Shown: one piece after another, positions 6,988-15,116 of the stretch
How the letters are laid out: each line of letters begins with the position of its first letter
Position numbering within the stretch: the stretch's first letter is position 1
Source: VRUE01 sp963695835
GTDB lineage: Bacteria > Actinomycetota > Thermoleophilia > Solirubrobacterales > 70-9
DNA: 64,000 bases
Direction of reading: 5' to 3'
Assembly (NCBI GenBank): GCA_963695835.1
Contig: CAVOHR010000003.1
Location: forward strand, 62,001-126,000
Translations under genes and position numbers: made by a program
The notes under the pieces: generated by a model
The model's input: only the letters and a program-made list of their open reading frames with translations
What the model was told of the DNA's origin: nothing
Databases searched by the model: none

Positions 6988-9510
6988 ATGAGAGGGGGGC
7001 TTTGGTCTGGGGGGAGCCGTAGCCGTCCCCTTGCAGGGCTCATCGTTGTCTTGCTCGCCTGTGCAGTTCTGGGTGGCATCGGTCTGGGCGTCGAAGACAA
7101 GCTTGATCCGTTCTCGCTGAACGTGCCGGGAACCTCGGCCGACGAAGGGGAACTACTTGCCTCGAGCCATTTCGGCGACTCGTCGCCGTTCGTTGTCTTG
7201 TTGCAGGGACCCCCCCATGCGCTTGATCGACAGGGCGTGTCGCTGGTCCGGGACTTGCGCCGCAACCCAGAGGCGACCGTGATCTCGCCCTGGGATCGAG
7301 GGTCTGTCGCTGGACTTCGACCGAGCGCCCGCAAGGCCCTTGTTTTGGTCGACTTTCAAGAGCCGCTCGACGAGTCGATGCGCGACACGGTGCCGCGACT
7401 GGACCGCGTCCTCGAAACTCGGATTCACGCCCCGATCGAAGCGACGCAATCGGGATTCGCTACCGTCTCCCGGGCGCTGCAGGACGAATCACTAAGCGCG
7501 ACCGAGCGAGCCGAGCTGCTGGCGGCGCCGCTGCTCATCCTCATCCTGCTGTTCGTCTTTCGCTCCGTTGCCGCCGCAGCGATCCCGCTTGTTTTCGGTG
7601 CCCTGACCGTCTTTGCGGGGCGCGGGGTGCTTGCGTTGCTTAGTTCGGTCATGACGATCGATGCACTCTCGCTTGTCGTCTGCACCATGATGGGCCTTGC
7701 CCTTGGCGTCGACTACTCGCTGCTGATCGTTTCTCGCTTCCGCGAGGAGCTCGATAAGGCTGAGGATCCTTGGAAGGCTGCTGCCGCAACGCGGGAAAGC
7801 GCTGGCCGCACGACTCTCTTTGCCGGCGTCACGCTGATTGTGGCCGTTGTCTTCTCGGCCTTCTTGCAGCCGGGGTCCTTGCTGCTCTCCCTTGCAACCA
7901 CGGTGGGGGTGGTTGCAGCAATCAGCATCGCTGTTTCGACGCTTGCGGTGCCGCCGTTGCTTGCCTTGCTGGGGAGGCGGATCAATGCGGGACGAATTGG
8001 GAAACCGCGCTCGAACCGACGGCGCTCAACCATCGCTGCGGCCGCAACTGCTGCACTTCGCAAGCCGGCCCGTGCCGCCCTCCTTGTCTCGGTTCCATTG
8101 GTGTTGCTGGCGCTGCCAAACGTTGCCTTCACCACTGGCCCCCCTGGCATCCAGGAGCTCTCCGCCTCAAATCCAGCGCGCGAGGATTCCGAGAAGATTG
8201 ACCGAGCGGTAGGTCCAGGATGGGGAGCGCCTTTCATTCTGGTCGCTGCGACCGAGCAAGGGCCGATAACGACCTCCGCGAAGTTGGCGTTGCTGGCTCG
8301 TTGGCAGCGCCGAATCGCCCATCAACCAGGAGTACGCGCAGTAATCGGCCCCGCTCCAATCGCCAGACGCACGGCACCGCTGCAGTTGCTCGGGGCGGGC
8401 GTCGCCTTCGGACTGCGATCGCTTCTCCCACAGATCCAGAAGAGCGAGCTTCCGCGAGCGCGGCAACTCGCCATTCGGCTCGAACACGCTGCCGCAGACG
8501 ACCCCGCTCTGACGTCCGCGGCGAACCAGGCGCGGGTTCTTGCTCGAACGATTGCCGCCGACAGCAACGAAGTCTCCGCCGTTGCCAGACCGCTCAGCCG
8601 CGGGATCGGCCGCCTTCGTCGCGAATCCCCCCAACTCTTTGACTCCGGCTACTTTGTCCTCTCAGCGCTTGATGGCGCCTCTCCAGAGAATCGAGCTGCG
8701 GCGGCAGAGGCGATTAGCCTTAAAGATGGCGGTCAGGCAGCGCGAATGCTCGTCGTATCTACGTACGGCTTCAATACCACGGGGTCGCGCGAGATTGGGG
8801 ATCGCCTGCTAATCGAGGCAAAGAGGCTGGGTCAGGAAGGCGGGCTGCGAACCGGTGTCACGGGGGGCGCAGCAACCTTTAATGCGTACGGCGAAGCAAC
8901 GGAAGCCCGTTTGCCATTCGTGCTTGGGGCTTTTGTTCTCTTCACCCTCTTCGCGTTGATCGTGATTCTGCGGGCTCCACTCCTCGCCCTTCTTGCCGTT
9001 TGTCTCAATATCGCATCGGTAGCAGCGGCGATCGGAGTAATGACGCTTGTATGCCAGGTCCCGGCCGGGTATCCGCTGGGAGGCCACCCCTATATCGACA
9101 CGGTGGGTGCGGGTGCAATCTTCGGGGTGACTTTCGGGCTGTCGATCGACTATGCAGTCTTTCTGATCGCCCGAATGCGGGAGCGGTACATAGTAGACGG
9201 GGACAATCGAGGGGCGATTGAATTTGGCTTGGAGAAGACCGCCGGGGTAATCACGGGCGCGGCGGCGATCATGGCGGCGGTCTTCGTTTCTTTCGCCGGC
9301 GCACCAATCGCCACTGTGAGCCAAATGGGAGTTGGACTGACTGTCGCGATTCTGCTCGACGCGACGGTTGTGCGAATCGTTTTGCTACCTGCCCTCATGC
9401 TGCTTATTGGTGATCGCGTCTGGCACGTTCCACAGTGGCTCGCACGCATTCTTCCGAGCCGCACTCTGCTAGATGGAGGCCGAGCAGCGCCAACGAAGTT
9501 GAGTCGATAG
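6988..9510 (+). CDS. MMPL-family (RND-type) transporter
   Basis: 840 aa, large enough for two MMPL halves. Seen: an N-terminal membrane anchor (LIVVLLACAVLGGIGLGV), a periplasmic domain, then clustered membrane segments with GLALGVDYSLLIVSRFREE in the first half and the equivalent GLSIDYAVFLIARMRE in the second. These are the conserved Asp-Tyr motifs of the proton-relay helix in this family. MMPL proteins export lipids and drugs in actinobacteria. It is divergent from TetR copy 1, which probably controls it. ATG 6988 has no clear ribosome binding site and may be leaderless. A lipid-like product of the PKS cluster is a possible cargo (inference). Confidence 0.88.
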   Translation: MRGGLWSGGSRSRPLAGLIVVLLACAVLGGIGLGVEDKLDPFSLNVPGTSADEGELLASSHFGDSSPFVVLLQGPPHALDRQGVSLVRDLRRNPEATVISPWDRGSVAGLRPSARKALVLVDFQEPLDESMRDTVPRLDRVLETRIHAPIEATQSGFATVSRALQDESLSATERAELLAAPLLILILLFVFRSVAAAAIPLVFGALTVFAGRGVLALLSSVMTIDALSLVVCTMMGLALGVDYSLLIVSRFREELDKAEDPWKAAAATRESAGRTTLFAGVTLIVAVVFSAFLQPGSLLLSLATTVGVVAAISIAVSTLAVPPLLALLGRRINAGRIGKPRSNRRRSTIAAAATAALRKPARAALLVSVPLVLLALPNVAFTTGPPGIQELSASNPAREDSEKIDRAVGPGWGAPFILVAATEQGPITTSAKLALLARWQRRIAHQPGVRAVIGPAPIARRTAPLQLLGAGVAFGLRSLLPQIQKSELPRARQLAIRLEHAAADDPALTSAANQARVLARTIAADSNEVSAVARPLSRGIGRLRRESPQLFDSGYFVLSALDGASPENRAAAAEAISLKDGGQAARMLVVSTYGFNTTGSREIGDRLLIEAKRLGQEGGLRTGVTGGAATFNAYGEATEARLPFVLGAFVLFTLFALIVILRAPLLALLAVCLNIASVAAAIGVMTLVCQVPAGYPLGGHPYIDTVGAGAIFGVTFGLSIDYAVFLIARMRERYIVDGDNRGAIEFGLEKTAGVITGAAAIMAAVFVSFAGAPIATVSQMGVGLTVAILLDATVVRIVLLPALMLLIGDRVWHVPQWLARILPSRTLLDGGRAAPTKLSR

Positions 9511-9532
9511 ACGCGGGGGACTGCATGTTGCC

Positions 9533-10473
9533 TTAGGGCCTAGCCCTATAGGGAGGATTCCCACCCCCGTCGAGGAAGCCCTCAGCCGATCTGTTGATCG
9601 GACATAGGAGGTTGGAGATGGCCTGGTCGACCGCGACGACGGCTGGCGAATGCCGGACTGGCTGTGGGAGAAGATCGAGCCCCTGCTGCCGCCTCCGCCC
9701 GAGCACCCGCTCGGCACCCACAAACGGGGGCTGCCCAAGCGCCAGGTGATGGACGCGATCTTGTTGGTGTTACGCACCGGCATGCAGTGGAACGCGCTCG
9801 ATGCCACCGGCGTGTGCAACTCCTCCACTGCCCACCGGCGCTTCCAGGAATGGGAGCGGGCAGGGGTCTTCCACGAGATCTGGCGCCAGGGCCTGCTCGA
9901 CTATAACTCCGAGATCGGCATCGACTGGTCCTGGCTGGCGGCCGACGGGGCGATGACGAAGGCGCCGCTCGGCGGTCCCAAGATAGGTCCCAATCCCACA
10001 GACAGAGCCAAGGGGGGCGAAGCGCTCGCTCCTCACGGATGCTGCCGGAATCCCGATCGGGCTCGACCACGACGGCGCCAACCGCAACGACCACCTCTTG
10101 CTGAAGGGGACGCTCGACTCGGTCCCGATCGAGCGCCCCGACCCGAGCGAGGACGATCCCCAGGGCCTCTGCCTCGACAAGGCCTACGACAACCAAGAGG
10201 TTCGCGAGCTGCTCGGCGAGCGCGAATTCACACCACACATCCGTGCTCGCGGCGAGGAGATCGACCTCAAGCAGCACAACCCCGACTGGCGAGCGCGGCG
10301 CTGGGTGGTCGAGGCGTGTCACTCTTGGCTCAACCGCAACCGCGGCGTCCTCGTCCGCTGGTCGAAGAAGGACGAGAACCACCTCGCCTTCTTACAGCTC
10401 GCCAGCGGCATGATCGCCTTCAAGCGAGCGCATGCGGCACGGGTGGCCGCGGCCCTATAGGGCTAGTCCCTTA
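9533..10473. mobile_element. IS5-type insertion sequence with TTA target duplication
   Basis: Terminal inverted repeats are at 9536-9553 and 10453-10470 (18 bp, one mismatch, sharing CTAGCCCTATAGGG). They are flanked by direct TTA triplets at 9533-9535 and 10471-10473. The 935-bp element carries one transposase in two reading frames. The size, short target repeat and transposase type fit the IS5 family (IS427/IS1031-like groups). The inverted repeats and target duplication are intact, so the insertion is recent enough to be recognisable at both ends. Confidence 0.85.
9650..10460 (+). CDS. IS5-family transposase, split over two frames
   Basis: The first frame (9650 to about 10016) has MPDWLWEKIEPLLPP, LRTGMQWNAL, and a DDE-type start ending IGPNPTDRAKGG. 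The second frame (about 10017-10460) continues with KRSLLTDAAGIPIGL, DKAYDNQEVRELL, VVEACHSWLNRNRGVLVRWS and FLQLASGMI. The two join at a run of six G (10012-10017), needing a +1 (or -2) shift. IS427-group elements are known for frameshifted transposases, so this may be programmed rather than decay. The DDE catalytic residues appear spread over both frames. The start could be further upstream, since the frame is open before ATG 9650. Confidence 0.8.
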
Positions 10474-10536
10474 GGCCGGGGGGAGCCCCTGAATTGGAAC
10501 GGCCCTATAGACTTAGGATCGAACGAGGTCTTTTAA

Positions 10537-10585
10537 GCGTACTGGTCTATGTTTATCGCGGTATGCTAGTGTTTCAATATGGCAG
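10537..10585 (+). promoter_or_regulatory. Conserved 49-bp element, copy 1
   Basis: About three quarters of the positions match 14074-14122, and 24 of the last 26 bases match (10560-10585: GGTATG, then TAGTGTT, then CAATATGGCAG). It lies about 275 bases upstream of the MFS gene. TATGCT could be a -10 box, and the shared ATG (10579) could be a leaderless start of a 41-codon frame. It may be an operator for the TetR proteins (inference). Confidence 0.45.
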
Positions 10586-10859
10586 CGTATCGGGAGGCGC
10601 TTTCCCCAGTTGAACTGGCCTTAGCGCTTAGTTCAAGGTCTGGGCACGTTCCTATTCCGTCGCCAAGAGTGCAGGGTCGCCCGGGGCCCGCATTCCAGTT
10701 CTTCCGATGGGCCTGACTGGGGACTGGCGCAGCAGCCAGACGCCGCGTCGCCACCTTCGGCAGCGTGGCTTACCGAGGGCATGGGATCGAGGTTTCAATT
10801 ATCTAGCCCGCTCCCCTGTCGCCGCTCGTTTTGGCCTAGGGGTTCTCGAGGAGCGGCCG

Positions 10860-12083
10860 ATGCGTCGCCTCTTGATGGCTCAACTTGCTTCTAGAAGCGG
10901 CGACTTCATAGTGATCGCGGCGCTGCCGTTCGCTGTGTTTTCGATCGGTGGCTCGGGCGCCCAGGTCGGAATCGCGTTTGGTGCCGGGGCTCTAATTGAG
11001 GTGCTGATAGTTCTATTCGGAGGAGTGATCGGCGATCGCTTTCAGCGTCGGGCCGTGATGATTGTCGCGGACATCCTGCGCTTTGCGAGCCAGGCCGTTC
11101 TTGCGGTTCTGCTGATTCTCGGTGTGGCCGAGTTTTGGCAACTGCTTGTCGTCCAGACCATTCAGGGGGCTGGCGCGGCCCTCTTCAACCCAGCTATGAG
11201 CGGCCTGGTGCCCGAAGTGGCTCCCAAGCGCTGGCTGCAGGAGGCGAACGCCCTGCTTACTACTTCATTTGCGGCAGGAGCGACGCTCGGACCCGCCCTC
11301 GCAGGACTTCTGATTGCGGTTGGCGGAGTCGGTTGGGCCTTTGCCCTAGATGCCGCCACGTTTGCCTTGAGTGCTCTATTGCTCATTCACATTCGCGTAT
11401 CGGCCGCTTCCAGGGCGGAACCGGCCGGCTCGATCATCGGCAGTCTGCTTGAGGGCTGGACGGAATTTCGGCGGCGAACCTGGCTATGGATCGTGGTCGC
11501 TGAGTTCGCCCTTCTGAACGCATTGGTCTTTGGGCCTTTCCTGATGCTCGGTGCTTCGGTGGCCGCTGAATCTCTCGGTGGTCCGGGATCCTGGGCGGTG
11601 ATTCTCTCCGCTGCCGGCATCGGTCAGCTCGGTGGGGGACTTATTCCGTTGCTCTGGCGTCCCCAGCGTCCGCTGTTCGTCGCCACCCTTCTGATCGTCT
11701 CATGGTCGCTGCCACTTGCACTTCTAGGGTTCGCGGCACCGCTCCCCGCGATTGCCCTTGCCGCAGCCATTGCTGGTGCGACCCTGTCGATCTTTGGAGT
11801 GCTTTGGCACACCACGCTTCAAAGCAAGGTGCCCGAGGATCAGCGCTCTCGGATGAGCTCCTATGACTGGCTTGGCTCGCTAGCGCTCCTACCTCTTGGC
11901 TATCTACTTGCCAGCGCCGCGCAATCCTTGGTCGGCGCCGAGGCGACGCTGGTCGCAGCCGCATGCGTGGTGCTGGCTGCCACGGCGATAGTGGTGCCGC
12001 TTCCTGCGATCCGTGACATACGTGCCAGCGAGCGATCGAGGCCGCTGACCCTGGTCGCCGCGACTTCGGAGCAGGCTACTTAA
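10860..12083 (+). CDS. MFS efflux transporter
   Basis: 407 aa with about twelve hydrophobic segments, in the major facilitator family of drug exporters. Seen: the cytoplasmic loop-2 motif GDRFQRRAVMIVADILRF between helices 2 and 3, and QTIQGAGAALFNPAMSGLVP in helix 4, as in macrolide-efflux-type members. I chose ATG 10860 because GAGGAG sits seven bases upstream and the first helix follows; an upstream in-frame ATG at 10707 would add a charged, unlikely leader. It lies between the IS and a winged-helix regulator, inside the interval bounded by the two TetR copies. Exporting the cluster product or giving self-resistance is plausible but unproven. Confidence 0.85.
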   Translation: MRRLLMAQLASRSGDFIVIAALPFAVFSIGGSGAQVGIAFGAGALIEVLIVLFGGVIGDRFQRRAVMIVADILRFASQAVLAVLLILGVAEFWQLLVVQTIQGAGAALFNPAMSGLVPEVAPKRWLQEANALLTTSFAAGATLGPALAGLLIAVGGVGWAFALDAATFALSALLLIHIRVSAASRAEPAGSIIGSLLEGWTEFRRRTWLWIVVAEFALLNALVFGPFLMLGASVAAESLGGPGSWAVILSAAGIGQLGGGLIPLLWRPQRPLFVATLLIVSWSLPLALLGFAAPLPAIALAAAIAGATLSIFGVLWHTTLQSKVPEDQRSRMSSYDWLGSLALLPLGYLLASAAQSLVGAEATLVAAACVVLAATAIVVPLPAIRDIRASERSRPLTLVAATSEQAT

Positions 12084-12161
12084 CGTGCTGCTAGGGAGGG
12101 GTGCATCAACAGCGACTCGCCTGCGAGTCGTCCGGCACATCCGAGCAGGGGCGGTCGGAGT

Positions 12162-12231
12162 TCCCCGGTCCGCTGATCCTGGCTCCCCCTTCACCTCCCA
12201 TGAGGGGGAGCCAGGATGAGTGGACCGGGGA
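12162..12231. terminator. Long inverted repeat after the MFS gene
   Basis: Arms at 12162-12190 and 12203-12231 pair over 29 bp with two mismatches around a 12-base loop. No T run follows, so it may be a factor-dependent terminator or a small repeat element rather than a classic intrinsic terminator. Confidence 0.45.
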
Positions 12232-12304
12232 CAAACAGGACCGACCCAGTCTGTGCTGAGCTCGGCGTCATTCCTAAACCGACGAGAGGTTCGAGCACGT
12301 CGAA

Positions 12305-12619
12305 ATGAAGCCTCAGGCACAACCTCCATTCGATCATCAGATACGCCGTCGCATACTGCGGCGCCTCAACGAGGTTGACGGCCCCTACGCCGCAGGTCGG
12401 CTATCGGGGGACCTGAAGCTGGAGCTGAACGAAATCCGTTACCACGCCCGAGTCCTTGCCAGGTGGCGAACGGTCAAGGAACGTCGAACGGGGGCTGACC
12501 ATGCCACTGTCCGCTACGAGTCATTAGTTGCTGACGATCCAGATGTGATTGCGCTGCTCAACTCCACCGAGACCCAAGACGAGCCCCAGACACCGGGCGC
12601 CGATCCCTTGGCGGACTGA
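12305..12619 (+). CDS. Small winged-helix (ArsR-like) regulator
   Basis: 104 aa. The core HQIRRRILRRLNEVDGPYAA followed by GRLSGDLKLELNEIRYHARV is the pattern of an ArsR-type winged helix, in which a helix-turn-helix is followed by a wing leading to KERRTG. The polar C-terminal tail has no motif. It is downstream of the MFS gene on the same strand but separated by a long hairpin, so it is probably transcribed alone. Target unknown; neighbouring exporters are the obvious candidates. Confidence 0.65.
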   Translation: MKPQAQPPFDHQIRRRILRRLNEVDGPYAAGRLSGDLKLELNEIRYHARVLARWRTVKERRTGADHATVRYESLVADDPDVIALLNSTETQDEPQTPGADPLAD

Positions 12620-12726
12620 GCCAACAGCCACCAAAACCTCTCGGGCCACACGTCCGAAAGCAAAGCTCACTGCGCGTCCGCCAGCGCTTCAGGCGTTCAT
12701 CTGAGCAGGACCAGGTCTTTGGTCCC

Positions 12727-14009
12727 CCCGCCTACTGAGTTGCCAGCGAATACGCTTCCTCTGCCCCGAGGAAAGGGACTAGCGTCACGTATACGACCGG
12801 CGGCACTATCTCTGGCAGTCGCTCCGCGCCCTTCTGCCTTACGTGGTCGTAGAAGAGTGCGTAGAGCGCACCGCCGATCGCCTCAGCGGTGATCGGCGGC
12901 ACAGCCGGGTTCACTTTGTAGCCCTCGGCCAGCAGCAGCTCCATGCCTTCGGTGACTTTCTCGCGCTGCTCCAAGGCGCGGGTTCCCGCCCCGAAAATCT
13001 CGACCGCGCCAATGTGCGCGTACTCGGGCTCCTGCACCCCGAAGGTGAACATCGCCTCCTGGGTCGCCTGAATCGAGTGCTTCCAATCGGGCGCCCGCCG
13101 AAACGCCGGCATCGCCTCGGCGAGCATCTTCTGGGAGCCGCTGTCAAGAGCGGCCACCATCGCGTCCTCCTTGCTGTCGAAGTACTCGTAGAAGGTGCGC
13201 CCCGACGTTCTCGCTCGCTCGACGATGTCCGCCACGGTGGTCTCGTGATAGCCCTTCTCCGAGACAACCGCGGCCAGCGCCCTGAGGATCCGCTCCGGGG
13301 GAGAGGAGGCGGCCTGGCGCTCCTCGAAGGGAGAGGCTTTGCGCGAGCGCCGACGCGGCGCTTTCAGCGGGCCGGGAGGCGTCGGGTTCAAGAACAGCCA
13401 GTCCCAGAGCTGTGGCGCCAGCTCGAGCAGCTCGCCCTCTTTACCGCGGTAGAGGCGCTTGTGGATCACCTTCTGAACGCCGCCGATCAAGGCACGCACG
13501 ATCTCCGAGGGCATCCCCTCATAGCCGGGCGTCTGGTCAAGCATCTGCCTGACGAGCACCTCGAACGCGTCGATCGTTCGGTCGATCAGGGCGACGCCCT
13601 CGGCGCCGGCCGCATAGACGTCGACGAAGCACATCTTCGCGGCAGCAGGTTGGGCGACGATCTGCTGGAACAGCGTTTCGAATGCCTGCTTGGCAAGCTC
13701 GGTGTCCCCAGGAGGCTCCAGCCCGCCCTCGACCGTCTCCAGGGCCGGTCCGACCAGCGCTTCGATCGCGGCGACGAAGCACTCCTGCTTGTCGCCGAAA
13801 TGGCGATAGAAGGCGCTGCGCGAGACGCCCGAGAGCTCGACCAGGTCAGCCACCGTCGTCGCCTCATAGCCACGCTCGGCAACCGTCGCCACCAGCGCGG
13901 CGAAGAGCCGCTCGCGCTGATTGCGCTTGGCCTCCTCCCGAGGCGTTCCCCGCCCGGGCCGCAGCTTCCTCCTCTTTAGCTTTGCAGCGTCCCCCCAAGG
14001 CGTCTCCAC
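12727..14009. repeat. 1,283-bp perfect direct repeat, copy 2 (double TetR gene)
   Basis: Second copy of 5420-6702, same orientation, offset 7,307 bases. Copies 1 and 2 bracket the MMPL, IS, MFS and winged-helix genes. Confidence 0.9.
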
Positions 14010-14012
14010 CAT
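12732..14012 (-). CDS. Tandem (double) TetR-family regulator, copy 2
   Basis: 426 aa, identical to the shared part of copy 1: two TetR HTH domains in one chain with their helical regulatory domains. Here the ATG at 14012 lies just outside the repeated block, so this copy's start codon and promoter come from unique sequence. The upstream DNA holds the conserved 49-bp element (14074-14122) about 60-110 bases from the start, a natural place for an autoregulatory operator. Whether both copies are expressed, or whether the duplication is an assembly effect, cannot be told here. Confidence 0.85.
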   Translation of the reverse strand: MVETPWGDAAKLKRRKLRPGRGTPREEAKRNQRERLFAALVATVAERGYEATTVADLVELSGVSRSAFYRHFGDKQECFVAAIEALVGPALETVEGGLEPPGDTELAKQAFETLFQQIVAQPAAAKMCFVDVYAAGAEGVALIDRTIDAFEVLVRQMLDQTPGYEGMPSEIVRALIGGVQKVIHKRLYRGKEGELLELAPQLWDWLFLNPTPPGPLKAPRRRSRKASPFEERQAASSPPERILRALAAVVSEKGYHETTVADIVERARTSGRTFYEYFDSKEDAMVAALDSGSQKMLAEAMPAFRRAPDWKHSIQATQEAMFTFGVQEPEYAHIGAVEIFGAGTRALEQREKVTEGMELLLAEGYKVNPAVPPITAEAIGGALYALFYDHVRQKGAERLPEIVPPVVYVTLVPFLGAEEAYSLATQ

Positions 14013-14073
14013 CGTCGACGAAAGATATCCGCGTCCCTAAGGGAATGGCGATGGGCGCGCTGAGTTATTTCCT

Positions 14074-14122
14074 GCGTACGATTTGATCTTCGTCTTGGTA
14101 TGTTAGTGTTCCAATATGGCAG
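14074..14122 (+). promoter_or_regulatory. Conserved 49-bp element, copy 2
   Basis: Partner of 10537-10585. It lies between the divergent TetR copy 2 and the coupled gene pair at 14215. The TATGTT box and the shared ATGGCAG end are conserved; here the ATG opens only a 10-codon frame. Confidence 0.45.
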
Positions 14123-14214
14123 TCTGCCTGGGAGGCTGTAGTGCCTGATGGAAAAGGGAAAGTCGCGAAAGAGCTCAGAGGTGTTCGAACCGATCTGGTC
14201 CGACAGCGTTCCTA

Positions 14215-14667
14215 TTGCTTTCGGAAGGCGGAAGGCGAGCGGTTCTTCTTCAGGACCGCTTTGAGCGCCTCACGCCCGGCCACGTGATCCGCGCGGAGGA
14301 CATAAACAGGCTTCTTGATTGTCGGGAGCGCGATGTGGAAAGCATCCCGGAATGGTGTCGACGCCACGATGTCGATGAGGCCGTAATCCGTCGACTGGCT
14401 GCCGCCTACGGCTTCAGTCGCCAGTCCGCGGTTCTTGCGATTGATGCCTTTCGCCTTGGTCATGAGGCTCGCCGAAACGATGAGCCGAGGTCGGAGCTCT
14501 CGTCCGGCCGAGAGGGCCCTCGATACGCCGTCGAGTTTGTCGTCATAGATCGGGACGATGGCCGGATCGTGGGGGACCCGACTCCTTCCCAGGGGGCTGC
14601 AGAAGGCCTCGCTGGAACGTACAACGAGATCGACGGGCAGCCAAGTCAAGCCAGTCGCAAGGCATGA
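14215..14667 (+). CDS. Hypothetical protein, about 150 aa
   Basis: TTG 14215 is the first start in an open frame; GTG 14284 is an alternative. The best-looking part is helical (AEDINRLLDCRERDVESIPE, then AVIRRLAAAYGFSRQSAVLA), followed by a strand-rich YAVEFVVIDRDDGRIVG. No family is recognised. The overlapping ATG of the next gene (ATGA at 14664) supports this strand over an antisense frame of similar length. A different upstream frame (GTG 14141 onwards, FRKAEGERFFF) hints that the N-terminus may be frameshifted. Confidence 0.4.
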   Translation: MLSEGGRRAVLLQDRFERLTPGHVIRAEDINRLLDCRERDVESIPEWCRRHDVDEAVIRRLAAAYGFSRQSAVLAIDAFRLGHEARRNDEPRSELSSGREGPRYAVEFVVIDRDDGRIVGDPTPSQGAAEGLAGTYNEIDGQPSQASRKA

Positions 14668-14855
14668 CCGGCAGGACTCGGCTTCAGGGTGGCTGCGTCG
14701 TAACGGCTGCGGGCACCGTACTAGTGGCCGTGTTCTTCATCTATGCGAATCGCGACCTGATGCCAGCTGATGTCCGAGCAACGGAGGGGCGCGAGAATGC
14801 CAGGGAGGAGCGCCGCGCGCCGCGGGTTGCACTAGCGACGACTTCGAATGAATGA
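14664..14855 (+). CDS. Small single-pass membrane protein, 63 aa
   Basis: Coupled to the upstream gene by ATGA overlap. One hydrophobic segment (VVTAAGTVLVAVFFIYA, about residues 12-28) is followed by a charged tail. No family is recognised. Small coupled membrane proteins of this form often accompany regulators or transporters, but nothing here shows a partner. Confidence 0.4.
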   Translation: MTGRTRLQGGCVVTAAGTVLVAVFFIYANRDLMPADVRATEGRENAREERRAPRVALATTSNE

Positions 14856-15116
14856 GCGAAGGCGGTCAGCGGATACCGCACTGCCGAGGGGGCGGAGATT
14901 CAGGATTGCAGGGCTCGCTCCAGTCGAGTACGGTCGCCTTCGCCTATTGGAAAAGAGGAGGTCCTCATGCGGCAACAGACCGAGAGAAAACCGCTTGCGC
15001 GCGAAGCGCCGAGTTGCTTGCTCGACAATCATGCATCCTCCATCACCGCCAACCGTCTCAGCTTCGTCGGGCTCTCCTTGGGGGGGTAACCCGCCTATGC
15101 AGCGCCCCGCTCTCCA

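Noticed and set aside
10501..10516. Extra CCCTATAG next to the IS right end
   Set aside because: Resembles the inverted repeat but lacks the CTAG part and a partner; probably chance or a tiny remnant.
14212..14649. Minus-strand 145-codon frame opposite the 14215 gene
   Set aside because: The plus-strand frame is coupled by ATGA to the next gene and looks more like folded protein. The antisense cannot be fully excluded.
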